From NCBI GenBank assembly GCA_029953675.1, contig JAMWBK010000011.1, forward strand, positions 1,178,001 to 1,242,000: DNA of 64,000 bases, given 5' to 3'. The DNA comes from Rhodosorus marinus. Taxonomy: Eukaryota > Rhodophyta > Stylonematophyceae > Stylonematales > Stylonemataceae. The notes under the pieces are model-generated. The model was not told where the DNA came from, searched no databases, and saw only the letters and a program-made list of their open reading frames with translations. This document shows positions 43,433 to 55,023 of the stretch, piece by piece. Both the position numbers and the translations under genes were made by a program. The stretch's first letter is position 1. Each line of letters starts with the position of its first letter.

Positions 43433-44606
43433 ATGATGGGGTTTGTTGGAAGTTTTGTGTTGGGAAGAGGGGTGGAGAGGAGGGTTGAGGTATGCTGTAG
43501 GAGGAGGAGGAGTGAGTTGAATGTATTTTTGCCGCCTGATGGAACACCGAAAGTGGAGAAGGATGATGGAGAGGAGAAGGAAGAAAAGGAGATTGATTTG
43601 AGGGAGTTGAGGAGACGGAGTGCGACGACTTCTGTTGAGACTTTGAGGTTGGGGGTGGATGAGTTGAACGAGTTGTATGAGCCGGATTATACGGATCGGT
43701 TGAAGTATGTCTTGAAGCCGGATGAGCAGTTTTCGACGGTTTTCACGTGGGAGTCGCTCATCAAGAATGCGCGCGAGCTGGAGCTCAAGGCTTGGGAGCA
43801 GGTGGCGGAGGAGGAGGAATTGACAAAGCCGACAATGGCCGACGTTATTCGCGCTGAGAACTTTCTTCCGGAGATGGCCATCCAGAGGGCGTTTTTCTGG
43901 ACCTCCGACTGGGGAAGAATTAAAAGCCTGGTCTTCAGAAAAGTTGAAATCTTTGGGACTCTTTTTGACGACTTTGAGTTTGAGGTAGGGTTGGGCTTCG
44001 ATTCCCAGTAATCCCTGGTCCAGTGGGTTTCTCGCCGTCTTACGCCCTCTTGTCTTTTTCTTCTTTTTTTTTTTTGCCTGAAAAGCTTCATCGCGGTACT
44101 GAAGAGTGGCTGACTGGACTGAGGAAGTACAACGTACCCAAATGCCTATGCACCAGCCTCTCGCTGGAGAGAGCGGAACGGGTTCTGGAAGAATTTAAGC
44201 TACGACACTACTTTCATGAGCTAGTCACCATTGAGGACGAAGCCGAGGACTTTGGTCAGAGCGTTCTTCTCGGGTGTGATAAGCTCAAGAAACCCCCGCA
44301 CAAGGTAAGGCATCGACCTCGAGGAACAACACCAATGGTGGACTCTGACAGCAAGGATTACATGCACTCGTTCCCGTTCAGACTGTTGCGTTCTGTGATC
44401 GACCAGAGGAGATCGTTCTCGCACACGAGTGCCAGATGAAAGCGGTCGCTTTGATCGGGGCTTACAAGGCATATGACTTTCGTAGTGCAGACTCGAGCAT
44501 ATCTGGTTATGACGTTCTTGGTATTTACAATGTCAGAAAGTTATTCGCCGAAGAAACGAACAGCCCCGAGCTCCAACCCGAACCCGAACGGGAGGTATCC
44601 ACATGA
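43433..44606 (+). CDS. HAD-like hydrolase, plastid, PYRP2-like
   Basis: Exons 43433-43984, 44086-44304 and 44382-44606 join to 331 residues. MMGFVGSFVLGRGVERRVEV is a plausible plastid transit peptide (the second ATG at 43436 is equally possible). From about residue 104 the chain resembles the plant HAD protein group containing the riboflavin-pathway phosphatase PYRP2: WESLIKNARELELKAWEQVA, FLPEMAIQRAFFWTSDW, then the HAD core with CTSLSLERAERVLEEF, HYFHELVTIED, KLKKPPHKTVAFCDRPEE and AVALIGAYKAYD. The usual motif I DxDG is replaced by FTWES, so the normal nucleophilic Asp is missing; from memory, plant homologues are also degenerate there. Activity is therefore open. The gene ends 85 bp from the convergent ketoacyl synthase gene. 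Confidence 0.8.
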
Positions 44607-44691
44607 CCAAAGTCGTGGAGAGAGTTTTTCGGTTGGGAAAAGGACAAGTCGCGATTTGGAGGCAGGAAGTAGCACGAATTAGCTGCGCTGT

Positions 44692-46512
44692 TCATCTGAC
44701 AAATTGTCTGAACAACAGGGACACGTTGGTTCCGCCAAACCCGAAGGAGTTGGACATCGCGTGCTGAACAATCGTGGGTCGACTCTTGTGGGCAACGTAG
44801 TCCATCAAAAATTCTTCGTCGGGCTCCTCGAGGTTGACCGTAGGCGGGACCACGCCATTGGATATAGCGAGAATGGTAAACGCGGCCTCGACGGCTCCAG
44901 CAGCACCCAGCAGGTGACCGATAGCGCCCTTTGTGGAGCTCACCAATGTCGTCTGTGGAAATAGTTGCTGTTGTGAGTACCAAAAAAAGGAAAAAACAAA
45001 AGAGCACGAAGACAACACAGAGAGTTTGCCAACTGTTCGTCAGCTTGTCCGGTTCATGACGCGCATGCACAGGGCTAGGGAGTTTTTGCAATTTCGGAGC
45101 CAGTGGTACCGCCGACGTACTTGGATAGCCGAATTTTCGGCTCGGTCTCCCAGAGGCGTTGATGTCGCGTGCGCGTTGATGTAGCCGATATCGGAGGCTT
45201 GACAATTAGCGTTCTCGAGCGCGATCCTCATGGCTCTCAGGGCGCCGGACCCATCTGGTACTGGACTGGTTATGTGATGCGCATCACTGGACATGCCGAT
45301 GCCTGCCACCTCGGCATAAACTCGTGCCGATCGCTTCTTCGCGTGCTCGAGTTCCTCCAAAACCATCACTCCCGATCCTTTTCAGTGGAAAAACCACGGC
45401 CGATTCATTTAGCAAAGGTCGACTGTTATTATCCACTTTCAGGAGCCGAGGTCGAAGAGTTGCACACCTTCTCCCATTACGAAACCATCGCGACGAACAT
45501 CAAACGGCCGTGATGCCTTTTGCGGATCATCGTTAAATGACGACGATAATGCCCTTAGTCGTGAGAATCCAACTACTCCGAGCTCATCTATTGCGGCTTC
45601 GGATCCTCCAACGACCATCACCTTTGCGCTTCCGGTCTGGATCATCCTTATCCCATCTCCGATCGCATGCGCACCAGCAGCACACGCTGTCGTCGGGCAA
45701 AGTGATGGACCCTACATAGAAACCACGCGGTGCTTCAGGAACACGTGAATCCTCTGATCGAGAAAGGCATCCTCCGATCCTCCACCAGGATCAACCAGCA
45801 GGTCCTACTGACCTGGGTGTAGGCTATTCCACACCGATGTGGATGCGTATTCTGGCATTTTGCCAGTCAACCAGTCTCAACTGGCGTTCTGCGCTTGCTT
45901 CTCGGACGCTTGATTGCTTAAGACCGTACCTGGAGTTTGTGTTTGATGGAGACATGACCAGCTGCCAGGTTTGGAAGGGCTCTTGGAATGAAGTATGGAC
46001 TGACGCGTCGGTATCCAGCCGGGGAGGAGTCGATTTGCTTAGCTGCGTCGACGACGTAAGCGAGGGAGGTCATACCGACGCCAATTGAGACTCCGGAACT
46101 TTGGCATTGTTCCTCCGTTCGAGGTTCCCAGTTGGCATCAGCAAGCGCCTCACGGGCTGCTGCCAAGGCGTACGAAATAAAGTTCGGAGTCTACGATCCT
46201 CTCAGCTAATATCAAGATCACGCACTAATCCCATGCTCTGACTGCTCTCACCTTTCGCGCCTCCTCCACGGTCGTCCCAAGCACCTCCCCTGCGTGAAAC
46301 AGCTCATCCTCCGCCAGTCCTCGATCTTCTCCTACTCCAATTTCATCAGCCTTCGGTACTTCCGCTGCGACTCGGCTCGGCAACCTCGACGCATCAAAGC
46401 CCCTAATCCGCCCTAAACCAGTCTCACCAGCCAAAAGTCGACTCCAAGTCCTCTCACGACCCACACAAAGTGGTGTAACCAGACCCACACCTGTCACCAC
46501 AACTCTCTTCAT
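44692..46512 (-). CDS. 3-oxoacyl-ACP synthase, mitochondrial KAS type
   Basis: Elongating condensing enzyme of type II fatty acid synthesis. Exons 46512-46252, 46190-45930, 45711-45468, 45377-45121 and 44967-44692 give 432 residues. Catalytic triad: Cys184 in [12 protein letters not shown], His325 in [11 protein letters not shown] and His359 in [14 protein letters not shown]. Stretches such as [40 protein letters not shown] and [13 protein letters not shown] match plant mitochondrial KAS better than plastid KAS I/II. Odd: the catalytic core starts at residue 2 ([13 protein letters not shown]), with an in-frame TAG nine codons upstream, so no targeting sequence is visible in this model. The first codons and upstream region are repeated in inverted orientation beside the next gene. 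Confidence 0.92.
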
Positions 46513-47256
46513 CTTAACACACCACGCACAGCGTAGCTACACAAATTTGCACAGCTTCGCTTCACCCTTTCCACACCAAGCGCTCACAAGATGACTCTCC
46601 TATCGCCGAGAACAGTGAATCACCTCGTCTTGATAACAGACGTATGAGGTTCGAGCACCTGGTCAACTTCCTAGCCCCACTTCGCTCAGCGAAGCTGCGC
46701 CAATTCACAATTCGCAATTTGGAGGACATTGAATCAGCTCATCTTGATAACAGACGTATGAGATTCAGCACCTGCTTAGCATGGACTTTACCACCTCCGC
46801 GCAACGAAGCTGCGCAAATTTGCAGAATTTGCAGAATTGCGCAGCTCCTGCTTGACCGGGTTTTGGTTCTTGTTGGATATCATCATTGGGAATAATATGC
46901 TTTGGTTGGGAGAAAGTGTGCAGCTGGCTGCAGGGATCTCATACATCTGTTCTCAGGACGAGCTGATTCAGTGTCCTCCAAATTGCAAATTGTGAATTGG
47001 CGCAGCTTGGCTGCGCGAGGTGGGGCTAGAAAGTTGACCAGGTGCTCGAACCTCGTACGTCTGTTATCAAGAAGAGGTGGTTCACAGTTCTCGTCGATAG
47101 GAAAGTGATTTTGTGAGCGCTTGGTCGCTTGGTCGGTGTGGAAAGGGTGAAGCGAAGCTGTGCAAATTTGTGTGGAATTGAGAGCTACGCTGTGCGTGGT
47201 GTGTTAAGATGAAGAGAGTTGTGGTGGTCTGGGCGGCGCGATTGTGTGGGTGGGGT
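46497..47256. repeat. Large palindrome: inverted duplication of the KAS promoter and first codons
   Basis: Left arm about 46497-46768 and right arm about 46938-47226 are inverted copies around a loop of about 170 bp. Shared blocks include CACAAATTTGCACAGCTTCG, CTCACAAxATxACTxTCCTATCG and CAATTTGGAGGACA. The right arm repeats ATGAAGAGAGTTGTGGTG (47209), the start of the ketoacyl synthase CDS; looser matches to following codons reach about 47256. Within the left arm a segment of about 50 bp is itself directly repeated (46605- and 46725-, block TTGATAACAGACGTATGAG). The two genes on either side are divergently transcribed. Confidence 0.9.
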
Positions 47257-47276
47257 TGGTATAGGTGACTGTGGGG

Positions 47277-50193
47277 ATGATGGAAGGGGATGTTGTGTCA
47301 TCTAGAGTGAGGAGTTTGAGGGCGAAGATTGATCGCGTGAAGAGCAAGGTGAGCGGAGGTGTAGAGGGTGTGTGTGAGAGTGAGGAAGTGGGTGCACTGC
47401 GGCGCTATGGCGAGGCTGGAGGTGAGAGCTTTGGAGCGGATGTGCTGCGTGAGTTTTGTTCTCCTGAATGGAACGGCTGAGATGTCCCTTGTTTTTTCCT
47501 CTTTTTTTCTTTTTTTTTCGGCTCTAGCTGAAGATGTCCCGTTCAAGGAGACTGTTAATGGGAGGCAGATGAGTGAACAGTTGAAGGATATCAAGCGGAC
47601 TTGTGGAGTTGGACTTTCGGACGAGTTCATTGAAACGTCTGTAGGAGCCGCTCGAGATGCATGGTACCGAAGGGAGAAGTCGTCATTCAAGAGGTATTGT
47701 GCGGAGGATAATGACGTTCTTCGTGCGAGCCGGGACTACTTGAATCAATCGCATTACCTCAAGCCCTCACTCTATCCGCTCCTATGGGAGTTGGGTAAAG
47801 AATTTCGGGGTACTGTAGCTCGTGCTTATGACGAGCAGCTTCCTGAACCGCTGACGTACAATGATATCGATCCACGTAGAGGTGATGTTCCGAAAATCGT
47901 ATGAAAATTGTCTGGCTTCTCAAATGCGATGCGTGTTCTTTCCCTCAGCGATCGAGAGGTTCATGACCCCGTCCCACCCAAAGAAAGATCCTGCTGCATC
48001 GGATGGCGACGACTCCGGAGTCACAACAAGGCTGCGTCGAGCTCAAGAGGAGCTCTTCCAGGCGGATGACACTACCAAGCCGCGACCCGGTAGGCTCACT
48101 TTCCTCTGGTCCAAATTGGACTCCCGTATCTGATCGCATTAACATTCCTCGATCTATTCCAGAACGGCAGTCGAGCTTGAAGCGGGAGAATTCCTACACT
48201 TTGTCGGCGAAGAATCCAAACGCTGGCCGCCTGTTCAGGAGCAAGGAGATGATGCTCGCGAGGAAACGAGGCGCTCACTGTGGACTCTGTCCGCCACTGG
48301 AGAGAGAAGAGGAGGAACAGCTCATGACCGAGCTCGTTGGGCCTTTCCCAAAGCGAGACGGAAGTATGTCGCTCTTTGTACATCTAGAATGTCTCTTGTG
48401 GGCTCCAGAAGTCTATACGGACGGGCACGGAAACTTCAGAATGGTTTATGAGGTATACAACAGAGGTCGGAAGCTGGTATGTTTGAGACTCGTTGCGAAG
48501 GATGCGGTAATTGGGGCGTCACGGGCAATTTTCGCTTATTCTGAATGGCTCTTCTCTAGGTCTGCGCAACCTGTGGGGTGAAAGGGGCAACGATTGGTTG
48601 CTACGTAGAGTCGTGTAGAAAATCGTACCACTTTGCCTGCCTGAAGAAGGGCTCGTGTCGCCTTGTTGAAGAACACTTTGTTTGTTTTTGTCCAAAGCAC
48701 CGCGGACGTGCAGATACAGCGATTTTCAAGCAAATTATCAGGTGGGTGTCGGCACTACCTTTGCGAAAGGGAAAAAAACCTTTAATGAGCTGACAACGTT
48801 ACGACGTTCTTCTTCGTGCCGGACAGTGCGGCATCGGCTGCTGCAAAGGCCAGAACAGAGGTAAAGGTGGATACAACGTATGGATTGGATACGCCGCACT
48901 CGTTTTTTACGGGGCTGCGGCGAGGCCAACAAGAAGTCATCTTCTCCCTTATATGGGGTGTGACAACTATTCCCAACGTAGAACACGTGGAAGAATCCTT
49001 GTTCTCTCTGAAGAGAAGGGCGGTTGTGAAAAAGTCCGACCGCCTGCGACTGCGCGATGGAGTTCGCGTCATAAAGCATTCTGTTTACAATGTGGCATCC
49101 GATCAGTTGGCTCTCAAGGTGAGCTTCAGTTCCCCGCTAGAACGCTTCATTTGGGAGGTGGTCTAATTAAACACCGGTGGTGGCCACCTTCAAATGCTCT
49201 CACCGCAGCAAGCACCCATCGCGCATGGCAAAGGTTTTGCCAGTCATTCACCATATCTGTGTTGTACGCTGTTTTTCCCAGGCAAACAAGGTCTATCGTC
49301 ATTCGTCTCTGGCACCGCCACAGCGTCAGCGGGTGATCATGGTGAGAAATTTTCGCGGTTGTCAACCATTCGCGCCCGGAGCAATGCGTCTGATTGAGTC
49401 CCAGTCCATACCACCGCCACCAGCCCCCGCTTTCGCGATCAAACCCGAACGAGACGATAAACGAGTCGAGCCTCCGGCGTCTTCTTGGGGTGCTGAAGAA
49501 GCGCATGTGGTGAGCCAGACCGCGATGGCGACAGACCGACCTCTACCTTCTACGGATCTTGTAGAACAGGCAGTGGGTGCCGGCTCCTCGGCAGAGAATG
49601 AACCTCGACTCCATGATGCTACCGTCGACAACCCCCTGATCCAGTCCCTGGTGCCAAATGCCCGAACACAGCAAGAAAGAACCGGAGCAGAAGATCGTCT
49701 CCCAGCGGGCCAACGCGTGCCCGATCCAGTGGAGACGACAAAGGAGAAGAAAATGGAGGTCACGCCGGTATCCGGGGCGAGTGAAAAACTGGCAGGTGCC
49801 GCACCTGCCAGTACCCCTGGCAATGATGCCGAGAAGCGAAAACCGGAAGAAGCAGTAGCCGCGCCAGTCAGTGGGTGGCTGCTGTTCCTTGTCGAAACTC
49901 TCGAGGAGGAAGGGGAGAACGACCCGGATGCGCTGCAAGATCCGCTTCTGAAAAGAAACGTCGCCTCACTCTGGAGCCGACTTTCTGTTGAAGCGAGGGA
50001 GGACTACGAGCGCAAGGCGATCCAACTTGACCGATCTGGGGTTGATGAAGCAAAGTTTCTGGAGCAGGCCGGACTGCAGCACGCGATCAAAGGCGGAAGG
50101 GATAGGAGAAGCTACATGAGGAAATCCAGGAAGAGAGGGCGAGACGGTGAAAGGAAACAAAAGTTTTATAATATTTATAGAGAAATTGATTAA
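47277..50193 (+). CDS. Extended-PHD protein with HMG-box-like C-terminus
   Basis: Seven exons: 47277-47421, 47528-47881, 47949-48089, 48163-48476, 48560-48741, 48827-49118 and 49282-50193, giving 779 residues. About 253-365 form an extended PHD: CGLCPP, then FVHLECLLWAPEVY, a splice, VCATCGVKGATIGC, SCRKSYHFACLKKG and HFVCFCPKHR; this C/H order is that of ePHD modules in trithorax/ATX-like and PHF6-like nuclear proteins, which read chromatin or DNA. Residues about 673-722 (SGWLLFLVETL ... LWSRLSVEAREDYERKA) resemble an HMG box, followed by a basic tail (RRSYMRKSRKRGRD). The middle is acidic and disordered-looking. Start ATG 47277 lies just outside the palindrome; exon 1 was extended to a donor at 47422 to keep phase. 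A chromatin role is inferred. Confidence 0.75.
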
Positions 50194-50355
50194 ACACAAT
50201 TAACATGAGAGCTTCTCGTGACGAGGCATGCCCAAGGGACTCGTGAGCACTCGCGCTGACGTCAAAGCTTATCACAAAGCGGAATTGTCCCTGCATTTAC
50301 AAAATATGCTCGGCTTCTTGGTTTCACTGAGGGTGGACGTGTAGAGCCTCCCGCT

Positions 50356-50882
50356 TTAAGCGTGACTTCTAGCATTGGGCTTTCGTAAGATATCCTCCAG
50401 ATGTGCATCATTCCCATACTGCGGCATTTTCTTCGAAGACGCGATCTTGTCGTTGAGCTCGTCGTATGAGCTCATATAAGCCGGACGAGGAGTCTCTTTT
50501 GATTTTCCAGTTGCTCCAGGAGAAACATTTGAAGGACGAGGATACGGAATCTTGTAATGGAGCGCGAGCTCCAACCTGCTCTCGCCTTCAAATAGTTTCT
50601 TCTCAATCTCCTCCGCTCCAACGACGAACTGATTCTTCCTAAACAAAGTCATGGACTCTTCGCGTATATACCTTCGTTCTTCCACAGTCTCCCCTTTACG
50701 CATAAAAGTCGAGGCGACGAATTCACATACAATAGAAGTCAAGACCGACAACATCAGAACACCATCAGCGCAGAAGCAAAAAATGCTTCCCCAACCCTCA
50801 ATGGCGTCTTCTCACAATACTTACATTCTCTAGCTGTTCTTAAAATACGCCTGTACAGCGCTAAAGCACGTTTAGAACTCAT
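50356..50882 (-). CDS. LYR-motif (complex 1 LYR-like) mitochondrial protein
   Basis: Exons 50882-50825 and 50693-50356 (131-bp intron, phase 1) give 131 residues. The N-terminus MSSKRALALYRRILRTARE carries the LYR tripeptide in its usual helix, followed after the splice by RRYIREESMTLFRKNQ with the conserved phenylalanine, LFEGESRLELALHYKIPYPR and a Pro/Ser-rich end. LYR proteins bind acyl-ACP and help iron-sulfur transfer or respiratory complex assembly in mitochondria; the particular member (LYRM1-like by the ALHYxIPYPR ending) is a guess. Convergent with the ePHD gene, 162 bp apart. An adjacent mitochondrial-type ketoacyl synthase would be a logical partner pathway, since acyl-ACP is the ligand of LYR proteins. 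Confidence 0.85.
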
Positions 50883-51291
50883 GATTTTTCTCCTTGAGCC
50901 CTTCTACTGATCATTCCCCATGTGTCGCTTGCTTCCCAAGAATCTCAAAAACACTGGCTTCGTCTCCCCCCTTCATCTTCTGAAGACGAACGACTAGGAA
51001 TCAAATTAACAACTTAAGAGTCACCTAGATATTCAATCTTTGTTAGTTTATTGACTGCCTATTGACCAGAATATTTGAATAATATGAATACTAGCCGTTG
51101 TTTGACTGATTCGAGATATGACGCTTATCGACCATTATCGGGTGGTTGAATGGGCGTACATCCTCCCGTCCGTCACTGCGAATAAAGTTTCATAGTGTAC
51201 ATAGCATCCGGGCACCTACGTGAAAACCCAACGTTGTACGGGAAGGAATTACCGAGAGGCCATCAATCCCTCCATTACATGAGGAAAGATC
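50883..51291. other. Spacer, includes duplicated 3' flank of DHHC gene A
   Basis: 51020-51060 (GAGTCACCT ... TATTGACTGCCTATT) resembles 53198-53240, which has the same position after DHHC gene B. This shows that the A/B tandem duplication included downstream sequence. No gene was recognised. Confidence 0.5.
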
Positions 51292-52773
51292 TCACGACGA
51301 TTCTACCTTGGGAGTCTCAGAGTTGCTAGGGAATCTTGCAAGCTCTGGACTGTCCTCAACGATATTATTGCCGTCGACCACGACCTCGATCACCTCTTGG
51401 TGACTTACTAACCCATTCTCCTCAGAAACCACCTCCGACTCTTTGCGGCTCTCAAGATCACACCCTGCGGGATTATAGCTCTTCCATACCGTGCTCACTT
51501 TCCTCTCCGAGCATAGCACGCTCCCACAGTGCTTGCAGCCCTCCTCATCTTCATACGGCTTACCATTCTCCCAGGTCTTCTTCGTTATATGTTCCTTCGT
51601 CGTTTTGTTGATGTAGATCAGTCGCGTGTGGAGTATGAGTAGGGGTACAAAGGCCAACAGCGTTAAGAAGCATATTATAGCACACACTAGCACCACCTTG
51701 ACAAAATCACACCAAACGCAAGTTCAGGCTCTTTCCCGAAAGTGCCCCCCGGCGGTGAAAAGGCCTGATGAAAGTGTGCTTACGGAGGCTGGAGTTTCCG
51801 ACAAGATGATGTTCAAACCTTCAACGCCGGAGACACCCCTTTCGGCGGCAGTCTCGTTACTAAACCCGACCAGAAATAGAATGCTACCCCAAAGCGTGAA
51901 CGCAGCGAGGAGGTCAGTGTACAGGACAAACAGGTAGAACCATCCATAGTTTCTAGATCCTATCGTGTGACCGCGTGAGAGACTGAGTGCTGAGTTTCCG
52001 TATTCGTCAATGGAATCTTGTTGATCGGCTCAATAGTCAGGCGTACCGATGCAGTTGCCCAGCCACGTACAGTGGTGATCGAATGTGTCGACGCAGTTGT
52101 CACATATCCTACAGTGTGATGATCTAGGTGGCCTCCAGATTTGGCACGTTCCTGTACATAGAGAAATTGGGCGCATTTGAACGTAGTATGCTTCGGGGCA
52201 TTTTGCTTGAATCGTGTACTCACGGCAATAGTTTAAGGCGATTGTGACGCCGTTTATGACTACTTCTTTAACAGCAACGTGTCCTGGATGAACGTCTACC
52301 GGGAGATCCTCGGGAGGGGTCTCGCTCCGAGGGATAATACCAGGATCACTGAGCGCGGCGAGGATCCATGCAGAAATCGTCATTGTTACCAAAACTTTCG
52401 TGACGACGAGCAAGAAGATCCCCAATCCGGGATTGCTTCCGGTTGTCCAGCCGCCCCTATAGCAATTCACGACGCACAATGAGCGAACGAATCAAGAGAA
52501 ACTGTAACCATGAATACGCGAGATTTTGTGGGAAGCTCACCCGAAAACCGCGTACAACACGCTTACCGAGATGATTAGCAGAAGCGTATAGAGATTACGC
52601 CACCAATCTGCTCCAGCGAGTGTCCTTCCGCAGAAAAAGATCCTGTTCTTCCCCTTTATCCTCTCCGTATCGTACCTCTCGGGCTCGAAAACAAGCGCCA
52701 TAAACCCACCGAAAAATATTGGGAGGATGACCGCCTTCAAAAACCTGAAGACTTGTTTCCTTTCCACAGCCAT
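51292..52773 (-). CDS. DHHC palmitoyltransferase, gene A
   Basis: Integral membrane S-acyltransferase. Exons 52773-52541, 52456-52224, 52151-52047, 51959-51784 and 51696-51292 give 383 residues. Two N-terminal membrane helices ([17 protein letters not shown] is the first hydrophobic stretch; [15 protein letters not shown] and [13 protein letters not shown] follow), DPGIIPR before the Cys-rich domain, then [27 protein letters not shown] and the catalytic DHHC at 180-183, followed by [14 protein letters not shown], two more helices and the TTxE motif TTKE ([11 protein letters not shown]). The tail is acidic. It is the first of four tandem relatives on this strand; gene B has identical sizes for the first four exons. 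Substrates are unknown. Confidence 0.93.
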
Positions 52774-53460
52774 CTCGAGGGCAACCTGCGCAGCCTCTGG
52801 TCACCTCTTTCACGGAAGCTTTTGCCTACCTCTACCTATTCCACCAGTCATTAATTTCTTCTCCGGACGCCTTTCTTCGAAAGTGAAACCGCTTTTGCAC
52901 CAAGCTCACGGGTTGGTCCAGAAAAAACAAGTCCCAAGTCGATCTCGAAAAACCTACCCCTGAACCCAGTACAGAGCTAGTTCGAGACCAGCTGCCAGCA
53001 TAGAAGAGGCTTGCACGAGCAACGTGATTCGCAAACTTCTTCCAAAACGCAGCATTACTACTTCGGATATACAATCCAAACTACCAATGACTCCATCAAC
53101 CCCAGGCCGAACTATTGTTGACCTTCTAAGATTCATTTTTGCCGTATTGCCGTTTCGACTGGTGCAACGGATTTCCATCTCCACTTTTGGTAAAGAGTCA
53201 CCTGCAAATTCAATCTATATAAAAATATTGACTGCCTATTAATGTTTGAGAGATTAAATAGTAACGAACATATCTTAATTTGACTGAATTTTTGTTGACA
53301 CTTATACTTGTGGTGCTCGGATGGTTCTCCCACGAGGAGCTGTGTGGGGAAGGAGCGCTGCGACGTGATACAGGGCCATGCTGAGGAATCGGTTGTATTT
53401 CCAGCGTTTATTTTCATGAATACCAGGTAATAATTTAGATTTTCCAGTCTTGGGGTAGTC
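52774..53460. other. Spacer between DHHC genes A and B
   Basis: Holds the promoter of A and the 3' flank of B. 53198-53240 is the flank repeated at 51020-51060. No additional gene was recognised. Confidence 0.5.
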
Positions 53461-55023
53461 TCATAACGTATCTTTCGAAACAGGCCTGGAGTTATTGTAT
53501 TGGCCTGTCTCGTGCGCGGGTGGAGTCGGTCTGAGCGCCGTTGCGAGATCCGCGGGATGATCTTCTACGGACTCCCTGGAATCGACTGCAACTTCAACAT
53601 CCTCATCATCTTCGACTGAAATTTCAATATCCTCTTCATCTTGGACTGCTGCGTTTGCATCCGTTCCCACCTCCAATCCCTCATCGGCCTCCGGATCCAC
53701 CTCTGGCGGATGATAGCTCTTCCACATCGTGCTCTCTCGTCTTTCAGAAAAGACAACAGTCTTAAAATGCTGCCAACCCTGCTCATCGTCATATGGCTTA
53801 CCATCAGTCCATATCTTTTTCGTCAGATGTTCCTTCGTCGTCTTGTTGGTTAAGATCAGGCGCGTGTGTAGGCCAAGCAAGGGTGCAAACATCAATATGA
53901 TGAGGAAGCAGATAATGGCCGAGACAAGCCCCACCTTTTCATCCGCAGGAAAAATCTTAGGATCTCTGTTCCCCCAGAGCTTCCAGGCAGAGGTATGAAA
54001 CCTTGGCAACTTTTTACTTACCGGCGCTGGAGATTCGGATAGGATTATGCTAAACGCCTGGCTACCAGAGACATCCCGCTCGCCCGCTGTCTGATTCGTG
54101 AACAAGACCAGGTAGGTGATGCTTCCGGCGAGCGTGAACAACGAGAGCAGCTGTGTATGTAAAATGAACAGGTAGAAGGCTCCGTAATTTCGGGATCCTT
54201 TTGAAAGTCAAATGAGAATTTTAAAACTAAGTTTGCAATGCTTTGCAATGCCCGAATGAATCTTGTCCGTGCTCGTTACATGTTGGCCTACCCACGCAGT
54301 TTCCCAGCCATTGACAATGGTGGTCGAAAGTTTCAACACAGTTGTCACATACCCTGCAGTGAGACGATCTTGGAGGTCTCCAGATCTTGCACGTTCCTGT
54401 TCTCCAGTTAGATTAGCGTTATGAAGGCAAAAAAAAAGGTCCAGTCTAGGCATAAACTCACGGCAGTAGTTTAGCTGCACAGCAACATCGTTTATGACTA
54501 CTTCTTTCACAGCGACGTGCCCGCTCGGAATAACTTCTGGAAGGTCCTCCGGTGGTGTTTCGCTACGCGGTATAATGCCAGGATCGACGAGTGCGGCGAG
54601 TATCCACGCGGAGATGGCCATTGTGACTAAAATCTTTGTGAGAACGATAAAGGTGATTCCAACTGCTTGATAGTTATTGGTGAGCCAGGCTTCCCTGAGT
54701 AATGAAGTCGCCAAATGAAGGAACAGCGACTAGCTCAGAAGACAGACATTTGGGAGAAGATGTGGCAGAGTCCATGGTGGAAATCCTTACGGGACAGCGG
54801 CGTACATCACGCTCGTTCCAATAAGAAGCAAGAGCGTGTACAAATTCCTCCACCAATCACCCCCAGCCAGCGCCCTACCTAACAAGAACACCTTGTTCTT
54901 CCCTTGAATACGCTCCTTATCATACCTCTCCTTCTCAAATACAAGGCTCATAAATCCTCCGAAGAATACTGGCAGCAACCCAGCCCTCAAAAACCTCAGC
55001 GCACTTCGCCTTTCAACGTCCAT
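53461..55023 (-). CDS. DHHC palmitoyltransferase, gene B
   Basis: Tandem paralogue of gene A. Exons 55023-54791, 54694-54462, 54396-54292, 54197-54022 and 53934-53461 give 406 residues; the first four exons measure 233, 233, 105 and 176 bp exactly as in A. Same architecture: [36 protein letters not shown] (identical to A), [18 protein letters not shown], catalytic DHHC at 180-183, [14 protein letters not shown] and TTxE motif TTKE. The C-terminal tail is longer and very acidic ([17 protein letters not shown]). Both active-site and zinc-binding residues are complete, so activity is expected. ATG 55023 was chosen because upstream codons lack a methionine close to the conserved start seen in A. 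Confidence 0.93.
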
